Of a DNA stretch of 64,000 nucleotides, positions 12,590 through 23,669 are shown piece by piece; within the stretch, counting starts at the first letter, position 1; each line of letters starts with the position of its first letter. The stretch lies in assembly GCF_021440345.1 (NCBI RefSeq), contig NZ_JAKCNS010000016.1, forward strand, positions 28,243 to 92,242. The letters run 5' to 3'. Under the pieces are notes generated by a model, which saw only the letters and a program-made list of their open reading frames with translations, was not told the DNA's origin and searched no databases. The translations under genes and the position numbers were made by a program. The stretch comes from Kluyvera intermedia. GTDB lineage: Bacteria; Pseudomonadota; Gammaproteobacteria; Enterobacterales; Enterobacteriaceae.

Positions 12590-13909
12590 GTGCAGCAGAT
12601 AGCCCGCTCTGTCGCTCTGGCATTTAATAATTTGCCGCGGCCCCACCGCGTTATGCTGGGGTCACTGACCGTTCTCACACTGGCCGTCGCTGTCTGGCGG
12701 CCATACGTTTATCACCCAACCTCCTCACCGGTCATCCGGACTATCGAGCTGGAGAAAAAAGAGATCCGCTCTCTGTTACCCGAGGCCAGCGAACCTATCG
12801 ATCAGTCCGCTCAGGAAGACGAAGCGATTCCTCAGGATGAACTGGACGACAAAGCCGATAACGAAACGGGCGTGCATGAATATGTGGTATCCACGGGCGA
12901 TACCCTTAGCAGCATCCTGAATCAGTACGGTATTGATATGGGCAATATCAGCCAGCTTGCAGCGGCGGATAAAGACCTGAAAAACATGAAAGTCGGTCAG
13001 CAGCTCTCCTGGACACTGAACGATGACGGCGACCTCCAGCGTCTGACGTGGGAAATGTCGCGCCGTGAAACCCGCACCTACGATCGCGTTGCCAATGGCT
13101 TTAAAATGAGCAGCGAGATGCAGCAGGGCGACTGGGTTAACAGCCTGGTGAAAGGGACCGTTGGCGGCAGCTTTGTCTCCAGCGCCGTGAATGCCGGGTT
13201 AACCAGCGTTGAAGCTAGCGCGGTTATCAAAGCCATGCAGTGGCAGATGGACTTCCGTAAGCTGAAAAAAGGCGACGAATTCTCAGTACTGATGTCGCGT
13301 GAAATGCTGGATGGTAAGCGCGAGCAAAGCCAGCTGCTGGGCGTGCGTTTGCGTTCAGACGGCAAAGATTATTACGCGATTCGCGCAGAAGACGGTAAGT
13401 TCTACGACCGCAACGGTACGGGGCTGGCGAAGGGCTTCCTGCGCTTCCCAACCGCGCGCCAGTTCCGCGTGTCGTCCAACTTTAACCCGCGTCGTCTGAA
13501 CCCCGTTACCGGACGCGTTGCGCCGCACCGTGGCGTGGATTTTGCGATGCCGCAAGGGACGCCGGTTCTGGCGGTCGGCGATGGCGAAGTGGTAGTAGCG
13601 AAGCGCAGCGGCGCGGCAGGTTACTACGTAGCGGTCCGTCACGGTCGTACCTACACCACTCGTTATATGCACCTGCGTAAGCTGTTGGTGAAACCGGGTC
13701 AGAAGGTGAAACGTGGGGATCGTATTGCGCTGTCTGGCAATACCGGTCGTTCAACCGGGCCGCATCTGCACTATGAAGTATGGCTTAACCAGCAGGCGGT
13801 GAATCCGCTGACGGCCAAGCTGCCGCGTACCGAAGGGCTGACCGGCTCCGACCGTACCGACTATCTGGCCCAGGTGAAGCAAGTCTTACCGCAGCTGCGT
13901 TTCGACTGA
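12590..13909 (+). CDS. mepM: Murein DD-endopeptidase MepM
   Basis: Cleaves D-Ala-meso-DAP cross-links so that new murein strands can be inserted. 439 residues; GTG start at 12590 with GGAAG upstream. An N-terminal membrane anchor (about 18-38) is followed by an acidic linker, a LysM domain (HEYVVSTGDTLSSILNQYGI, about 96-140), an OapA/Csd3-like middle domain, and a C-terminal M23 peptidase with zinc residues in HRGVDFAMPQGT and HLHYEVW. In E. coli, active MepM is degraded by Prc with NlpI; prc is also in this window. Confidence 0.97.
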   Translation: MQQIARSVALAFNNLPRPHRVMLGSLTVLTLAVAVWRPYVYHPTSSPVIRTIELEKKEIRSLLPEASEPIDQSAQEDEAIPQDELDDKADNETGVHEYVVSTGDTLSSILNQYGIDMGNISQLAAADKDLKNMKVGQQLSWTLNDDGDLQRLTWEMSRRETRTYDRVANGFKMSSEMQQGDWVNSLVKGTVGGSFVSSAVNAGLTSVEASAVIKAMQWQMDFRKLKKGDEFSVLMSREMLDGKREQSQLLGVRLRSDGKDYYAIRAEDGKFYDRNGTGLAKGFLRFPTARQFRVSSNFNPRRLNPVTGRVAPHRGVDFAMPQGTPVLAVGDGEVVVAKRSGAAGYYVAVRHGRTYTTRYMHLRKLLVKPGQKVKRGDRIALSGNTGRSTGPHLHYEVWLNQQAVNPLTAKLPRTEGLTGSDRTDYLAQVKQVLPQLRFD

Positions 13910-13934
13910 TATCGCCTAAGAAACAGACGTTCAG

Positions 13935-13966
13935 AGCCGGTGCTTTCTTAGCACCGGCTTTTTCTT
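13935..13966 (+). terminator. Terminator after mepM
   Basis: AGCCGGTGC (13935-13943) pairs with GCACCGGCT (13951-13959), loop TTTCTTA, followed by a T-rich tract TTTTTCTTTT. It separates mepM from lpxM. Confidence 0.85.
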
Positions 13967-14039
13967 TTGTGTGAACCCCCCGCGCTCGCTACACTATCTG
14001 ATTATCTGCACCACCCGATGATTCGAACCAGGAACAGGC

Positions 14040-15017
14040 ATGGAAACGAAGAAAAATAATAGTGAATACATTCCCGAGTTTGAGAAATCTTTTCGCCATC
14101 CGCGCTACTGGGGCGCCTGGCTAGGCGTACTGGCTTTTGCTGGTATCGCTTACATCCCGGCAAAAATTCGCGACCCGCTGTTGGGGAAACTCGGCCGACT
14201 GGCCGGGAAATATGGCCGAAGTGCGCGTCGTCGCGCGCAGATTAACCTGCTTTACTGCTTCCCGGAAAAAAGCGAAGCCGAGCGGGAAGCTATTATCGAT
14301 GAGATGTTCGCAACTGCGCCGCAGGCGATGGTGATGATGGCTGAGCTGGCGCTGAAAGGGCCGGAAAAAATTCTGCCGCGCCTCGATTGGCAGGGGCAGG
14401 AGATTATTGATGAAATGCGCCGCAACGGCGAGAACGTTATCTTCCTGGTGCCGCACGGCTGGGGCGTGGATATTCCGGCGATGGTGATGGCCTCTCAGGG
14501 ACAGAAGATGGCGGCGATGTTCCATAATCAGGGCAACAAGGTTTTCGACTTCGTATGGAATACCGTGCGTCGCCGCTTTGGTGGTCGACTGCACGCGCGA
14601 AATGACGGTATTAAACCGTTTATTCAGTCGGTGCGTCAGGGCTACTGGGGCTATTATCTGCCGGACCAGGATCATGGCCCGGAGCACAGCGAGTTTGTCG
14701 ATTTCTTTGCCACCTATAAAGCCACGCTGCCGGCGATTGGCCGCCTGATGAAAGTGTGCCGCGCGCGCGTGGTGCCCCTGTTCCCGGTCTATAACGGCAA
14801 AACGCACCGTTTAACGATTCTGGTGCGCCCACCGATGGATGACCTGCTGGAAGCCGATGACAACACCATTGCGCGTCGAATGAACGAGGAAGTGGAAATC
14901 TTCGTTGGCCCGCATACCGAGCAGTACACGTGGATCCTGAAATTGCTGAAGACGCGTAAGCCGGGTGAAACGGAGCCGTATCAGCGTAAAGAGCTGTATC
15001 CGAAGAAAAAGAAATAG
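14040..15017 (+). CDS. lpxM: Lipid A myristoyltransferase LpxM (MsbB)
   Basis: Late acyltransferase that adds the secondary myristoyl chain to Kdo2-lipid A at the inner membrane. 325 residues. The N-terminal stretch [14 protein letters not shown] is that of E. coli LpxM; a membrane anchor follows at about 25-45. The catalytic HX4D motif is in [10 protein letters not shown] near residue 140, and the [16 protein letters not shown] region follows. The C-terminus is very basic (ELYPKKKK). A second acyltransferase of the same family, LpxP-like, is at 31235. Confidence 0.97.
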   Translation: METKKNNSEYIPEFEKSFRHPRYWGAWLGVLAFAGIAYIPAKIRDPLLGKLGRLAGKYGRSARRRAQINLLYCFPEKSEAEREAIIDEMFATAPQAMVMMAELALKGPEKILPRLDWQGQEIIDEMRRNGENVIFLVPHGWGVDIPAMVMASQGQKMAAMFHNQGNKVFDFVWNTVRRRFGGRLHARNDGIKPFIQSVRQGYWGYYLPDQDHGPEHSEFVDFFATYKATLPAIGRLMKVCRARVVPLFPVYNGKTHRLTILVRPPMDDLLEADDNTIARRMNEEVEIFVGPHTEQYTWILKLLKTRKPGETEPYQRKELYPKKKK

Positions 15018-15054
15018 CACGTGTCAACGCTATTCAGGACGGGTCAACAACAAT

Positions 15055-15086
15055 AAAAAAGCCCAGGCAGTTGCCTGGGCTTTTTT
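15055..15086. terminator. Bidirectional terminator between lpxM and pykA
   Basis: GCCCAGGCA (15061-15069) pairs with TGCCTGGGC (15072-15080), flanked by A6 on the left and T6 on the right, so it can end transcription of both lpxM and the convergent pykA. Confidence 0.9.
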
Positions 15087-15098
15087 GCACTTCGAGGT

Positions 15099-16541
15099 TT
15101 ACTCGACGGTCAGGATACGCGTGGTGTTGGTTGAACCCACGGTGCTCATGACGTCGCCCTGGGTGACGATAACCAGGTCACCCGACATCAGGTAGCCTTT
15201 ATCACGCAGCAGATTAACCGCATCGTGTGCCGCTGCCACGCCATCACAGGCGCTATCGAAGAATACTGGGGTCACGCCGCGGTACAGCGCCGTCAGGTTC
15301 AGCGTGCGTTCGTGGCGAGACATGGCGAAAATCGGCAGACCGGAAGTAATACGGGACGTCATCAGCGCGGTACGACCGGATTCGGTCATGGTGATGATGG
15401 CGGTCACGCCTTTCAGGTGGTTTGCCGCGTACATCGCCGACATGGCAATGGCTTCTTCCACGTTGTCGAACTGTACGTCCAGACGGTGTTTAGAAACGTT
15501 AATGCTTGGGATTTTTTCTGCACCCAGGCACACACGCGCCATGGCAGCAACGGTCTCAGACGGATACTGACCGGCAGCGGTTTCCGCAGACAGCATTACG
15601 GCATCGGTACCATCCAGTACGGCGTTCGCCACGTCCATCACTTCGGCGCGGGTTGGCATTGGGTTGGTGATCATCGATTCCATCATCTGGGTCGCGGTGA
15701 TGACGGTACGGTTCAGCTGACGCGCACGACGGATCAGCGCTTTCTGGATACCGACCAGTTCAGGGTCGCCGATCTCAACGCCCAGGTCGCCACGGGCAAC
15801 CATCACCACATCGGAGGCGAGAATAATATCGTCCATCGCATCCTGGCTGCATACCGCTTCCGCACGTTCGACTTTCGCTACGATTTTCGCATCACAGCCG
15901 GCTTCACGGGCCAGACGACGCGCGTAGTTCAGATCTTCGCCGCAGCGTGGGAAGGAGACGGCAAGGTAGTCGACGCTAATTTTGGCGGCCGTTACGATGT
16001 CCGCTTTATCTTTTTCGGTCAGCGCTTCAGCAGAAAGCCCACCGCCTAACTTGTTGATGCCCTTATTGTTGGACAGCGGGCCACCGACGGTCACTTCGGT
16101 GAACACTTTCATGCCCTGAATTTCCAGCACTTTTAGCTGTACGCGGCCATCATCCAGCAACAGAATGTCGCCTGGAACCACGTCGGCTGGCAGACCTTTA
16201 TAGTCGATGCCGACTTTCTCTTTATCGCCTTCGCCTTTACCCAGGTTGGCATCAAGCAGGAATTTATCGCCGATATTGAGGAATACTTTGCCTTCTTTGA
16301 AGGTTGATACGCGGATCTTTGGTCCTTGCAAATCGCCGAGGATGGCTACATGACGCCCAAGTTTTGCCGCAATTTCGCGTACTTTATCGGCACGAAGCTG
16401 ATGATCTTCTGGCGTACCGTGAGAAAAGTTCATACGTACAACGTTGGCACCGGCGGAAATTACCTTCTCGAGGTTATTGTCGCGGTCAGTTGCTGGGCCT
16501 AACGTGGTTACGATCTTGGTTCTGCGAAGCCTTCTGGACAT
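15099..16541 (-). CDS. pykA: Pyruvate kinase II
   Basis: AMP-activated pyruvate kinase: phosphoenolpyruvate plus ADP to pyruvate plus ATP. 480 residues, the E. coli length. The start [18 protein letters not shown] is typical; RMNFSHGT, the Mg/K-binding region KVERAEA, and [13 protein letters not shown] with [10 protein letters not shown] are present. In E. coli pykA lies beside hexR, whose product represses hexose catabolism genes in related bacteria, so HexR control is plausible. Confidence 0.98.
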   Translation of the reverse strand: MSRRLRRTKIVTTLGPATDRDNNLEKVISAGANVVRMNFSHGTPEDHQLRADKVREIAAKLGRHVAILGDLQGPKIRVSTFKEGKVFLNIGDKFLLDANLGKGEGDKEKVGIDYKGLPADVVPGDILLLDDGRVQLKVLEIQGMKVFTEVTVGGPLSNNKGINKLGGGLSAEALTEKDKADIVTAAKISVDYLAVSFPRCGEDLNYARRLAREAGCDAKIVAKVERAEAVCSQDAMDDIILASDVVMVARGDLGVEIGDPELVGIQKALIRRARQLNRTVITATQMMESMITNPMPTRAEVMDVANAVLDGTDAVMLSAETAAGQYPSETVAAMARVCLGAEKIPSINVSKHRLDVQFDNVEEAIAMSAMYAANHLKGVTAIITMTESGRTALMTSRITSGLPIFAMSRHERTLNLTALYRGVTPVFFDSACDGVAAAHDAVNLLRDKGYLMSGDLVIVTQGDVMSTVGSTNTTRILTVE

Positions 16542-16653
16542 GTAATACTCCGTTGACTAATACAACTTAAGGTGTTGCGTGAACAGGAATTCGGCAATGT
16601 CGCCAACCTGGCGCTACCGAATGATTTAATTAATAACAACGTTCTTATCGCTT

Positions 16654-17523
16654 TTAGTGGTTATCGCTGTGTGTTGATAGCTCTTTATCAAAGCGCGATT
16701 CTTTCAATGCTTCTTTGACTCGCTTCAAGTTATCCCTGAATTTTGCTCCCCGGCGCAGGGTAAAGCCCGTCGCCAGCACATCAATCACGGTAAGTTGCGC
16801 CAGTCTTGAGACCATCGGCATGTAAATATCGGTGTCTTCCGGAACATCAAGGGTGATGGCGAGAGTCGCTTCCCGGGCCAGCGGTGTACCGGCGGAAGTG
16901 ATAGCGATAACCATGGAATCGTTTTCCCTCGCGACCTGCGCCACTTCAACCAGGCTTTTGGTTCTGCCGGTATGGGAAATCAGCACCACTACATCATCGT
17001 CGCTGCAATTCATACAGCTCATTCGTTGCAAAACGATGTCATCAGAATAGATGACCGGGACGTTGAATCGGAAAAATTTGTTCATCGCATCGTGTGCGAC
17101 CGCCGCCGAAGAACCGAGGCCAAAGAAGGCAATCTTCTTGGCCTGGGTTAAAAGATCGACTGCCCGATTGACCGCTGACATATCAAGAGACTGGCGCACA
17201 TGGGCCAGGCTTGCCATCGCCGACTCGAAAATTTTCGCCGTGTAGGCTTCTACGCTGTCATCTTCATCAACATTACGATTAACATACGGTGTACCGTTGG
17301 CGAGACTTTGGGCAAGATGGAGTTTGAAATCCGGAAATCCACGGGTCTCCATGCTGCGGCAGAAACGGTTAACGGTGGGTTCGCTGACCTCGGCTTCAAG
17401 GGCGAGCGCGGCAATACTTGAGTGGATTGCGTGCTCCGGAGCCGCGAGAATAACTTCCGCGACTTTTCGCTCGGATTTGCTAAGGTTTTCCAGTTGGGAC
17501 TGGATTCTTTCCAGCATGTTCAT
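16654..17523 (-). CDS. hexR: RpiR-family transcription repressor HexR
   Basis: Regulator of central sugar catabolism that responds to KDPG. The start at 17523 (MNMLERIQSQLENLSKSE) gives 289 residues as in E. coli; the 22 extra upstream residues are unlikely. The N-terminal RpiR helix-turn-helix (about 1-77, EVSEPTVNRFCRSM) is followed by a SIS sugar-phosphate-binding domain (about 125-260, IAFFGLGSSAAVAHDAM and VLISHTGRTKSLVE). Divergent from zwf across 509 bp that hold a HexR-like site and an ERIC repeat. Confidence 0.96.
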   Translation of the reverse strand: MNMLERIQSQLENLSKSERKVAEVILAAPEHAIHSSIAALALEAEVSEPTVNRFCRSMETRGFPDFKLHLAQSLANGTPYVNRNVDEDDSVEAYTAKIFESAMASLAHVRQSLDMSAVNRAVDLLTQAKKIAFFGLGSSAAVAHDAMNKFFRFNVPVIYSDDIVLQRMSCMNCSDDDVVVLISHTGRTKSLVEVAQVARENDSMVIAITSAGTPLAREATLAITLDVPEDTDIYMPMVSRLAQLTVIDVLATGFTLRRGAKFRDNLKRVKEALKESRFDKELSTHSDNH

Positions 17524-17817
17524 CGTGACAAGGCGCTCATAGATTGAAACGATTCCATTAATGGGTGAAATCTGCAGGCGTTTTAGCAAGAATATACGCT
17601 TGATGCTGGATGAAAAGTGAATAGTAACAGCAAAATATGTTGTTTATTTTCATTACATGATCAACGTCGTATTTTAACTGGCGTCATTCAGGCGAAAGAA
17701 CGAACAAAATTGGCGGATTGCCTAACGCTGTAGCCGTAACGGTTCCGATTTGTGCGATCGGAAGGCGAGAAGGGCGTTAAAGGGTTTCGGCAATTTGGTA
17801 AACACAGTACAGTGCAC

Positions 17818-17832
17818 CGTAAGAAAATTACA
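17818..17832. promoter_or_regulatory. Candidate HexR operator upstream of zwf
   Basis: CGTAAGAAAATTACA matches 12 of 15 positions of the gammaproteobacterial HexR palindrome as I recall it (TGTAATTAAATTACA), with the right half perfect. It lies upstream of the ERIC repeat in the hexR/zwf gap. Binding is inferred. Confidence 0.45.
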
Positions 17833-17876
17833 ATGATATCCGGCATATTTCAGGAAAACCTGAAGGATAAAGTATA

Positions 17877-18003
<127 letters not shown>

Positions 18004-18032
18004 GAACCGGATCTTTAACTGAGGAGAATGAC

Positions 18033-19508
18033 ATGGCGGTAACGCAAACGGCCCAGGCATGCGATCTGGTCATTTTCGGCGCGAAGGGCGATTTAGCCCG
18101 CCGGAAACTGCTGCCTTCCCTGTATCAGCTTGAAAAAGCCGGTCAAATTAACCCTGACACCCGTATTATCGGCGTAGGCCGTGCCGACTGGGACAAAGCA
18201 ACGTACACCAAAGTGGTGCGCGAAGCGCTGGAAACCTTCATGAAAGAGAAAATTAATGAAGGTTTGTGGGATACCCTCAGTGCGCGTCTCGATTTCTGCA
18301 ACCTCGATGTTAATGATGTTTCGGCGTTCTCTCGTCTGGGCGAGATGCTCGATCAGAAGAATCGCGTCACCATCAACTATTTTGCGATGCCGCCAAGCAC
18401 CTTTGGCGCCATCTGCCGTGGTCTGGGCGAAGCGAAGCTGAACGCCAAGCCGGCTCGCGTCGTCATGGAAAAACCGCTGGGCACCTCGCTGGAAACCTCC
18501 CGTGAGATTAACGACCAGGTCGGCGAATATTTCGAAGAGTGCCAGGTTTACCGTATCGACCATTATCTGGGTAAAGAGACGGTACTGAACCTGCTGGCGC
18601 TGCGTTTTGCCAACTCCCTGTTTGTGAACAACTGGGATAACCGCACTATCGATCACGTGGAAATTACCGTGGCCGAAGAGGTGGGTATTGAAGGGCGCTG
18701 GGGCTACTTTGACCAGGCCGGCCAGATGCGCGACATGATCCAAAACCACCTGCTGCAAATTCTTTGCATGATTGCCATGGCGCCGCCGTCAGATCTGAGC
18801 GCTGACAGCATTCGTGATGAGAAGGTGAAGGTACTGAAGTCGTTGCGCCGCATTGACCGCAGCAACGTACGTGAAAAAACCGTCCGTGGGCAATATACCG
18901 CAGGTTTCGCGCAGGGGCAGAAAGTTCCGGGCTATCTCGAAGAAGAGGGTGCCAATAAATCGAGCAGCACCGAAACCTTCGTGGCTATCCGTGTTGACAT
19001 CGACAACTGGCGCTGGGCGGGCGTACCGTTCTACCTGCGCACCGGTAAACGTCTGCCGACCAAATGCTCTGAAGTCGTTGTTTACTTCAAGAATCCAGAG
19101 CTGAACCTATTCAAAGAGACCTGGCCTGAGCTGCCGCAGAACAAACTGACCATTCGCCTGCAGCCGGACGAAGGTGTGGATATTCAGATCCTCAACAAAG
19201 TGCCGGGTCTGGATCACAAGCATAATCTGCAGGTCACTAAGCTGGATCTGAGCTACTCCGAAACCTTTAATCAAACGCATCTGGCCGACGCCTACGAACG
19301 TCTGCTGCTGGAAACTATGCGCGGTATTCAGGCGCTGTTCGTTCGCCGTGATGAAGTTGAAGAGGCCTGGAAGTGGGTTGACTCCATTACCGGCGCGTGG
19401 GCGAGCGACAACGATGCCCCTAAACCGTATCAGGCTGGCACCTGGGGGCCGGTGGCTTCCGTGGCGATGATCACCCGCGATGGCCGTTCCTGGAACGAGT
19501 TCGAGTAA
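18033..19508 (+). CDS. zwf: Glucose-6-phosphate 1-dehydrogenase
   Basis: Oxidises glucose-6-phosphate to 6-phosphogluconolactone with NADP, feeding both the pentose phosphate and Entner-Doudoroff routes. The start at 18033 ([24 protein letters not shown]) gives 491 residues as in E. coli. NADP motif [11 protein letters not shown] is near residue 15 and the active-site motif RIDHYLGKE near 175. edd and eda follow on the same strand after a terminator. In E. coli the gene is under SoxS/MarA/Rob control; I could not define a marbox here. Confidence 0.98.
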   Translation: MAVTQTAQACDLVIFGAKGDLARRKLLPSLYQLEKAGQINPDTRIIGVGRADWDKATYTKVVREALETFMKEKINEGLWDTLSARLDFCNLDVNDVSAFSRLGEMLDQKNRVTINYFAMPPSTFGAICRGLGEAKLNAKPARVVMEKPLGTSLETSREINDQVGEYFEECQVYRIDHYLGKETVLNLLALRFANSLFVNNWDNRTIDHVEITVAEEVGIEGRWGYFDQAGQMRDMIQNHLLQILCMIAMAPPSDLSADSIRDEKVKVLKSLRRIDRSNVREKTVRGQYTAGFAQGQKVPGYLEEEGANKSSSTETFVAIRVDIDNWRWAGVPFYLRTGKRLPTKCSEVVVYFKNPELNLFKETWPELPQNKLTIRLQPDEGVDIQILNKVPGLDHKHNLQVTKLDLSYSETFNQTHLADAYERLLLETMRGIQALFVRRDEVEEAWKWVDSITGAWASDNDAPKPYQAGTWGPVASVAMITRDGRSWNEFE

Positions 19509-19588
19509 GCCGTAGCGATAATCCAGAAGGGTTATTTTACCGGTAACATGATCTAACACAGCATGTAGTGCTATTTTTGCGCATTTAA

Positions 19589-19621
19589 GCCCCGGGCGGA
19601 TTCACTCCCGGGGCTTTTTTT
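19589..19621 (+). terminator. Terminator after zwf
   Basis: GCCCCGGG (19589-19596) pairs with CCCGGGGC (19607-19614), followed by seven T. It means edd-eda needs its own promoter or read-through. Confidence 0.9.
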
Positions 19622-19740
19622 ATTACACTAGCGGTAGATACTTGCCTCTGAGCTGCGTTATACGGGCGTTTAAGATAAGTTAAGCCAATATATTCGTCCG
19701 ATTAGACAGCGGCCTGGACAGAAAAATTTGAGGAGCCTTT

Positions 19741-21552
19741 ATGAACTCTGTAATGTTACGGGTAACAAATCGCATTATTGAACGCTCTCGCAGTACGCGT
19801 GAAGCCTATCTGGCGCGCATCGAGCAGGCGAAAACTGAAACGGTTCACCGTTCAGAGCTGGCCTGTGGCAACCTGGCGCACGGTTTTGCCGCCTGCCAGC
19901 CAGATGATAAAGCGTCGCTGAAAAGCATGCTGCGTAACAATATCGCGATCATCACCTCCTATAACGATATGCTTTCTGCCCATCAGCCGTATGAATATTA
20001 CCCGGACCAAATCCGTAAAGCGCTGCATAGCGTTAATGCGGTAGGCCAGGTGGCGGGCGGCGTACCGGCCATGTGTGACGGCGTGACCCAGGGGCAGGAC
20101 GGTATGGAGCTTTCTTTACTGAGCCGCGAAGTCATTGCCATGTCCGCCGCGGTGGGCCTTTCCCACAATATGTTTGACGGCGCGCTGTACCTTGGCGTGT
20201 GTGACAAAATTGTCCCAGGCCTGGCGATGGCCGCGTTCTCATTCGGTCATCTGCCGTCGGTGTTTATCCCGTCAGGCCCAATGGCCAGCGGCCTGCCAAA
20301 TAAAGAAAAAGTGCGTATTCGTCAGCTGTATGCTGAAGGCAAGGTTGACCGTAACGCGCTGCTGGAGTCGGAAGCGGCTTCCTACCATGCGCCTGGAACC
20401 TGTACTTTCTACGGCACCGCCAATACCAACCAGATGGTTATCGAATTCATGGGTATGCAGCTGCCGGGTTCCTCATTCGTTCACCCGGATGCCCCGCTGC
20501 GTGCTGAACTGACCGCCGCTGCGGCGCGTCAGGTGACGCGTATGACCGGCAATGGCAACGAGTGGATGCCGCTGGGCAAAATGGTTGACGAAAAAGTGGT
20601 GGTAAACGGGATCGTGGCGCTGCTGGCAACCGGCGGTTCCACTAACCACACCATGCACCTGGTGGCGATGGCACGCGCAGCGGGCATCATCATTAACTGG
20701 GATGATTTCTCCGAACTGTCTGACGTTGTGCCATTGATGGCCCGTCTGTATCCAAACGGCCCGGCCGATATTAACCACTTCCAGGCTGCGGGCGGCGTAC
20801 CGGTGCTGGTGCGCGAACTGCTCAAAGGCGGTCTGCTGCATGAAGACGTCAACACCGTAGCGGGCTTTGGTTTGTCCCACTACACCATGGAGCCATGGCT
20901 CAATGAGGGCAAGCTGGACTGGCGTGATGGCGCAACGGCGTCTTTAGATGACAGCATCATTGCTACCTTCGACAAACCGTTCTCTAAACACGGCGGCACC
21001 AAAGTACTGAGTGGTAATCTCGGTCGTGCGGTGATGAAAACTTCTGCTGTACCGGTTGAAAACCAGGTGATTGAAGCCCCAGCTGTTATTTTTGAAAGCC
21101 AGCATGATGTATTACCGGCGTTTGAAGCGGGTCTGCTGGACAAAGATTGCGTCGTTGTTGTGCGCCATCAAGGGCCAAAAGCGAACGGCATGCCAGAATT
21201 ACATAAACTTATGCCGCCACTTGGTGTATTATTGGACCGCTGTTTCAAAATTGCGTTAGTCACTGATGGACGACTGTCTGGTGCATCCGGTAAAGTGCCG
21301 TCGGCGATTCACGTGACCCCTGAAGCCTATGACGGTGGGCTGCTGGCAAAAGTACGCGACGGTGACATGATTCGCGTAAACGGCCAGACCGGCGAGCTTA
21401 CGCTGCTGGTCGATGAAGCCGAACTGGCTGCGCGTCAACCGCATATTCCTGATCTGAGCGCTTCGCGCGTGGGAACAGGCCGTGAACTGTTCGGTGCATT
21501 ACGGGAAAAACTGTCCGGTGCAGAGCAGGGCGCAACCTGTATTACCTTTTAA
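19741..21552 (+). CDS. edd: 6-phosphogluconate dehydratase Edd
   Basis: First enzyme of the Entner-Doudoroff pathway: 6-phosphogluconate to KDPG. 603 residues, full length, IlvD/Edd family with an oxygen-sensitive iron-sulfur cluster. Cys-containing conserved segments [27 protein letters not shown] and [16 protein letters not shown] are visible, with [17 protein letters not shown] near residue 510. A good SD (GAGGAG) precedes the ATG. eda follows after 39 bp as an operon. In E. coli it is induced by gluconate through GntR. Confidence 0.98.
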   Translation: MNSVMLRVTNRIIERSRSTREAYLARIEQAKTETVHRSELACGNLAHGFAACQPDDKASLKSMLRNNIAIITSYNDMLSAHQPYEYYPDQIRKALHSVNAVGQVAGGVPAMCDGVTQGQDGMELSLLSREVIAMSAAVGLSHNMFDGALYLGVCDKIVPGLAMAAFSFGHLPSVFIPSGPMASGLPNKEKVRIRQLYAEGKVDRNALLESEAASYHAPGTCTFYGTANTNQMVIEFMGMQLPGSSFVHPDAPLRAELTAAAARQVTRMTGNGNEWMPLGKMVDEKVVVNGIVALLATGGSTNHTMHLVAMARAAGIIINWDDFSELSDVVPLMARLYPNGPADINHFQAAGGVPVLVRELLKGGLLHEDVNTVAGFGLSHYTMEPWLNEGKLDWRDGATASLDDSIIATFDKPFSKHGGTKVLSGNLGRAVMKTSAVPVENQVIEAPAVIFESQHDVLPAFEAGLLDKDCVVVVRHQGPKANGMPELHKLMPPLGVLLDRCFKIALVTDGRLSGASGKVPSAIHVTPEAYDGGLLAKVRDGDMIRVNGQTGELTLLVDEAELAARQPHIPDLSASRVGTGRELFGALREKLSGAEQGATCITF

Positions 21553-21591
21553 GATGACACGATTTGTAGATCTGGCGAGAGAGAATTTCTG

Positions 21592-22233
21592 ATGAAAAAC
21601 TGGAAAACAACTGCAGAAGCAATCCTGACCACCGGCCCAGTAGTACCGGTTATCGTGGTTAACAAGCTTGAGCACGCAGTACCGATGGCGAAAGCGCTGG
21701 TTGCAGGCGGCGTACGCGTCCTGGAAGTGACGCTGCGTACCGCATGCGCGATGGACGCTATCCGCGCGATTGCGAAAGAAGTTCCGGATGCTATCGTCGG
21801 CGCGGGTACCGTGACCAACGCACAGCAGCTGAAAGAAGTCACCGAAGCTGGCGCGCAGTTTGCTATCAGCCCGGGTCTGACCGACAATCTGCTGAAAGCA
21901 GCGACTGCTGGCACTATCCCGCTGATCCCGGGTATCTGCTCTGTATCTGAACTGATGCTGGGTATGGAACATGGCCTGAAAGAGTTCAAATTCTTCCCGG
22001 CTGAAGCCAACGGTGGCGTGAAAGCGCTGCAGGCGATCGCAGGTCCATTCTCTCACATCCGTTTCTGCCCAACTGGCGGTATCTCCCCAGCTAACTACCG
22101 TGACTACCTGGCGCTGAAAAGCGTTCTGTGCATCGGTGGTTCCTGGTTAGTTCCAGCTGACGCGCTGGAAGCTGGCGATTACGATCGCATCACCAAACTG
22201 GCTCGTGAAGCAGTTGAAGGTGCTAAGCTGTAA
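21592..22233 (+). CDS. eda: KDPG/KHG aldolase Eda
   Basis: Splits 2-keto-3-deoxy-6-phosphogluconate into pyruvate and glyceraldehyde-3-phosphate; it is the exit point for gluconate and for hexuronates. 213 residues. The Schiff-base Lys is in EFKFFPAE near residue 133; Glu45 region [24 protein letters not shown] and [12 protein letters not shown] are present. In E. coli, KdgR (also encoded here) adds a second level of control. Codon choice is strongly biased toward preferred codons, fitting high expression. Confidence 0.98.
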   Translation: MKNWKTTAEAILTTGPVVPVIVVNKLEHAVPMAKALVAGGVRVLEVTLRTACAMDAIRAIAKEVPDAIVGAGTVTNAQQLKEVTEAGAQFAISPGLTDNLLKAATAGTIPLIPGICSVSELMLGMEHGLKEFKFFPAEANGGVKALQAIAGPFSHIRFCPTGGISPANYRDYLALKSVLCIGGSWLVPADALEAGDYDRITKLAREAVEGAKL

Positions 22234-22277
22234 GATAACTGTCTGCCCGATTTGGTTATCGGGCTGCAGAAAAGAAG

Positions 22278-22308
22278 GGCGGGTATGCGCAAGCAGCCCG
22301 CCTTTTTT
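22278..22308. terminator. Terminator between eda and purT
   Basis: GGCGGG (22278-22283) pairs with CCCGCC (22297-22302), followed by TTTTTT. A second hairpin, GCCCGAT/ATCGGGC (22245-22264), lies just after the eda stop and may protect the 3' end. Confidence 0.8.
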
Positions 22309-22309
22309 A

Positions 22310-23488
22310 TTACCCCTGAACGATGACGGCAGCCGCGGCGATTTTTGCGCGCTCAACCGCTTGCTCCACGCTATCGCCCGTTGCCAGCGCCACGCCCATA
22401 CGACGGGAACCATCGATATCCGGTTTGCCGAACAGGCGCAATTGCACCCCAGCACCCAGCGCGTTCTGCACATTATCGAAGGTGACGTTACGGCTACTCA
22501 GCTGTGGCAGCAGTACCGCGGAAGCCGAAGGGCCGTATTGGCGAATCGCCCCCACGGGTAATCCGAGGAATGCTCGAACATGCAGGGCAAACTCAGAGAC
22601 GTCCTGCGAAATCAGCGTCACCATCCCGGTGTCGTGAGGGCGCGGAGAGACTTCGCTGAATACCACGTCATCACCGCAGACAAATAGCTCTACGCCGAAT
22701 AAACCGTAACCACCCAGCGCCAGTACCACCTCACGGGCAATTTCCTGCGCACGCGCCAGCGCCAGGTCGCTCATCTGCTGCGGCTGCCAGGATTCACGGT
22801 AGTCGCCATCTTCCTGGCGGTGCCCTACAGGCGCACAGAAATGAACGCCATCGACCGCGTTGACGGTGAGCAGGGTTATCTCAAAATCAAAATTCACCAC
22901 ACCTTCAACAATAACGCGACCGGCCCCTGCGCGGCCGCCCTGTTGAGCGTACTGCCATGCCTGCGCCAGCTGCTCTTCATGGCGAATAAAGGTCTGCCCT
23001 TTGCCGGAAGAACTCATGACCGGCTTAACGATACAGGGGAGGCCAATATTCGCTACCGCCTGGCGGAACTGCGCTTCACTGTCGGCAAAACGGTACGCTG
23101 AGGTGGGTAATTTGAGGGTTTCAGCCGCCAGGCGACGAATGCCTTCGCGGTTCATGGTCAGTTTGGTGGCGCGCGCGCACGGCACTACGTGTTGACCTGC
23201 CTGCTCGAGTTCAATCAACGTATCGGTGGCGATAGCCTCAATTTCCGGCACGATAAAGTCGGGTTTTTCCTGCTCAACCAGCGCTTTGAGTACCATACCG
23301 TCGAGCATATTAATCACATAGGAACGATGTGCGACGTGCATTGCCGGAGCGTCGGCATAACGATCGACGGCGATCACTTCAATCCCTAATCGCTGGCATT
23401 CAATGGCGACTTCTTTACCCAACTCACCTGAACCCAGAAGCATTACGCGCGTCGCAGCTGGACGCAGAGCTGTGCCTAATAACGTCAT
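22310..23488 (-). CDS. purT: Phosphoribosylglycinamide formyltransferase 2 (formate-dependent)
   Basis: ATP-grasp enzyme that makes formyl-GAR from GAR, formate and ATP, bypassing the folate-dependent PurN. 392 residues, full length. The N-terminal motif [26 protein letters not shown] and the metal site [16 protein letters not shown] are visible. A PurR operator lies just upstream. In E. coli yebG and yebF lie between purT and yebE; here purT is directly divergent from yebE. Confidence 0.98.
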   Translation of the reverse strand: MTLLGTALRPAATRVMLLGSGELGKEVAIECQRLGIEVIAVDRYADAPAMHVAHRSYVINMLDGMVLKALVEQEKPDFIVPEIEAIATDTLIELEQAGQHVVPCARATKLTMNREGIRRLAAETLKLPTSAYRFADSEAQFRQAVANIGLPCIVKPVMSSSGKGQTFIRHEEQLAQAWQYAQQGGRAGAGRVIVEGVVNFDFEITLLTVNAVDGVHFCAPVGHRQEDGDYRESWQPQQMSDLALARAQEIAREVVLALGGYGLFGVELFVCGDDVVFSEVSPRPHDTGMVTLISQDVSEFALHVRAFLGLPVGAIRQYGPSASAVLLPQLSSRNVTFDNVQNALGAGVQLRLFGKPDIDGSRRMGVALATGDSVEQAVERAKIAAAAVIVQG

Positions 23489-23528
23489 TACCTATTCCAC
23501 CGTCTATCCAAAGTTTGGCGCATTATAA

Positions 23529-23544
23529 ACGAAAACGTTTGCGT
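23529..23544. promoter_or_regulatory. PurR operator of purT
   Basis: ACGAAAACGTTTGCGT is a 16-bp PUR box (consensus ACGCAAACGTTTGCGT as read on either strand, one mismatch). It is 41 bp upstream of the purT start, a usual position for repression by PurR-hypoxanthine. Confidence 0.85.
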
Positions 23545-23669
23545 CTGTCTTGAGATCGGCAAATAAGTAGGGTTATCGCTTTAAATTTTCGCATCTTTAT
23601 GTGCAGCAGACGTTTTCTGACATCAGCTCGCCTAGTCTGAATGTCGTACATAATTCTTCTGGAGGTTAT

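Noticed and set aside
15225..16049. 274-codon frame antisense to pykA
   Set aside because: Shadow of a highly expressed gene; low-complexity composition and no start context.
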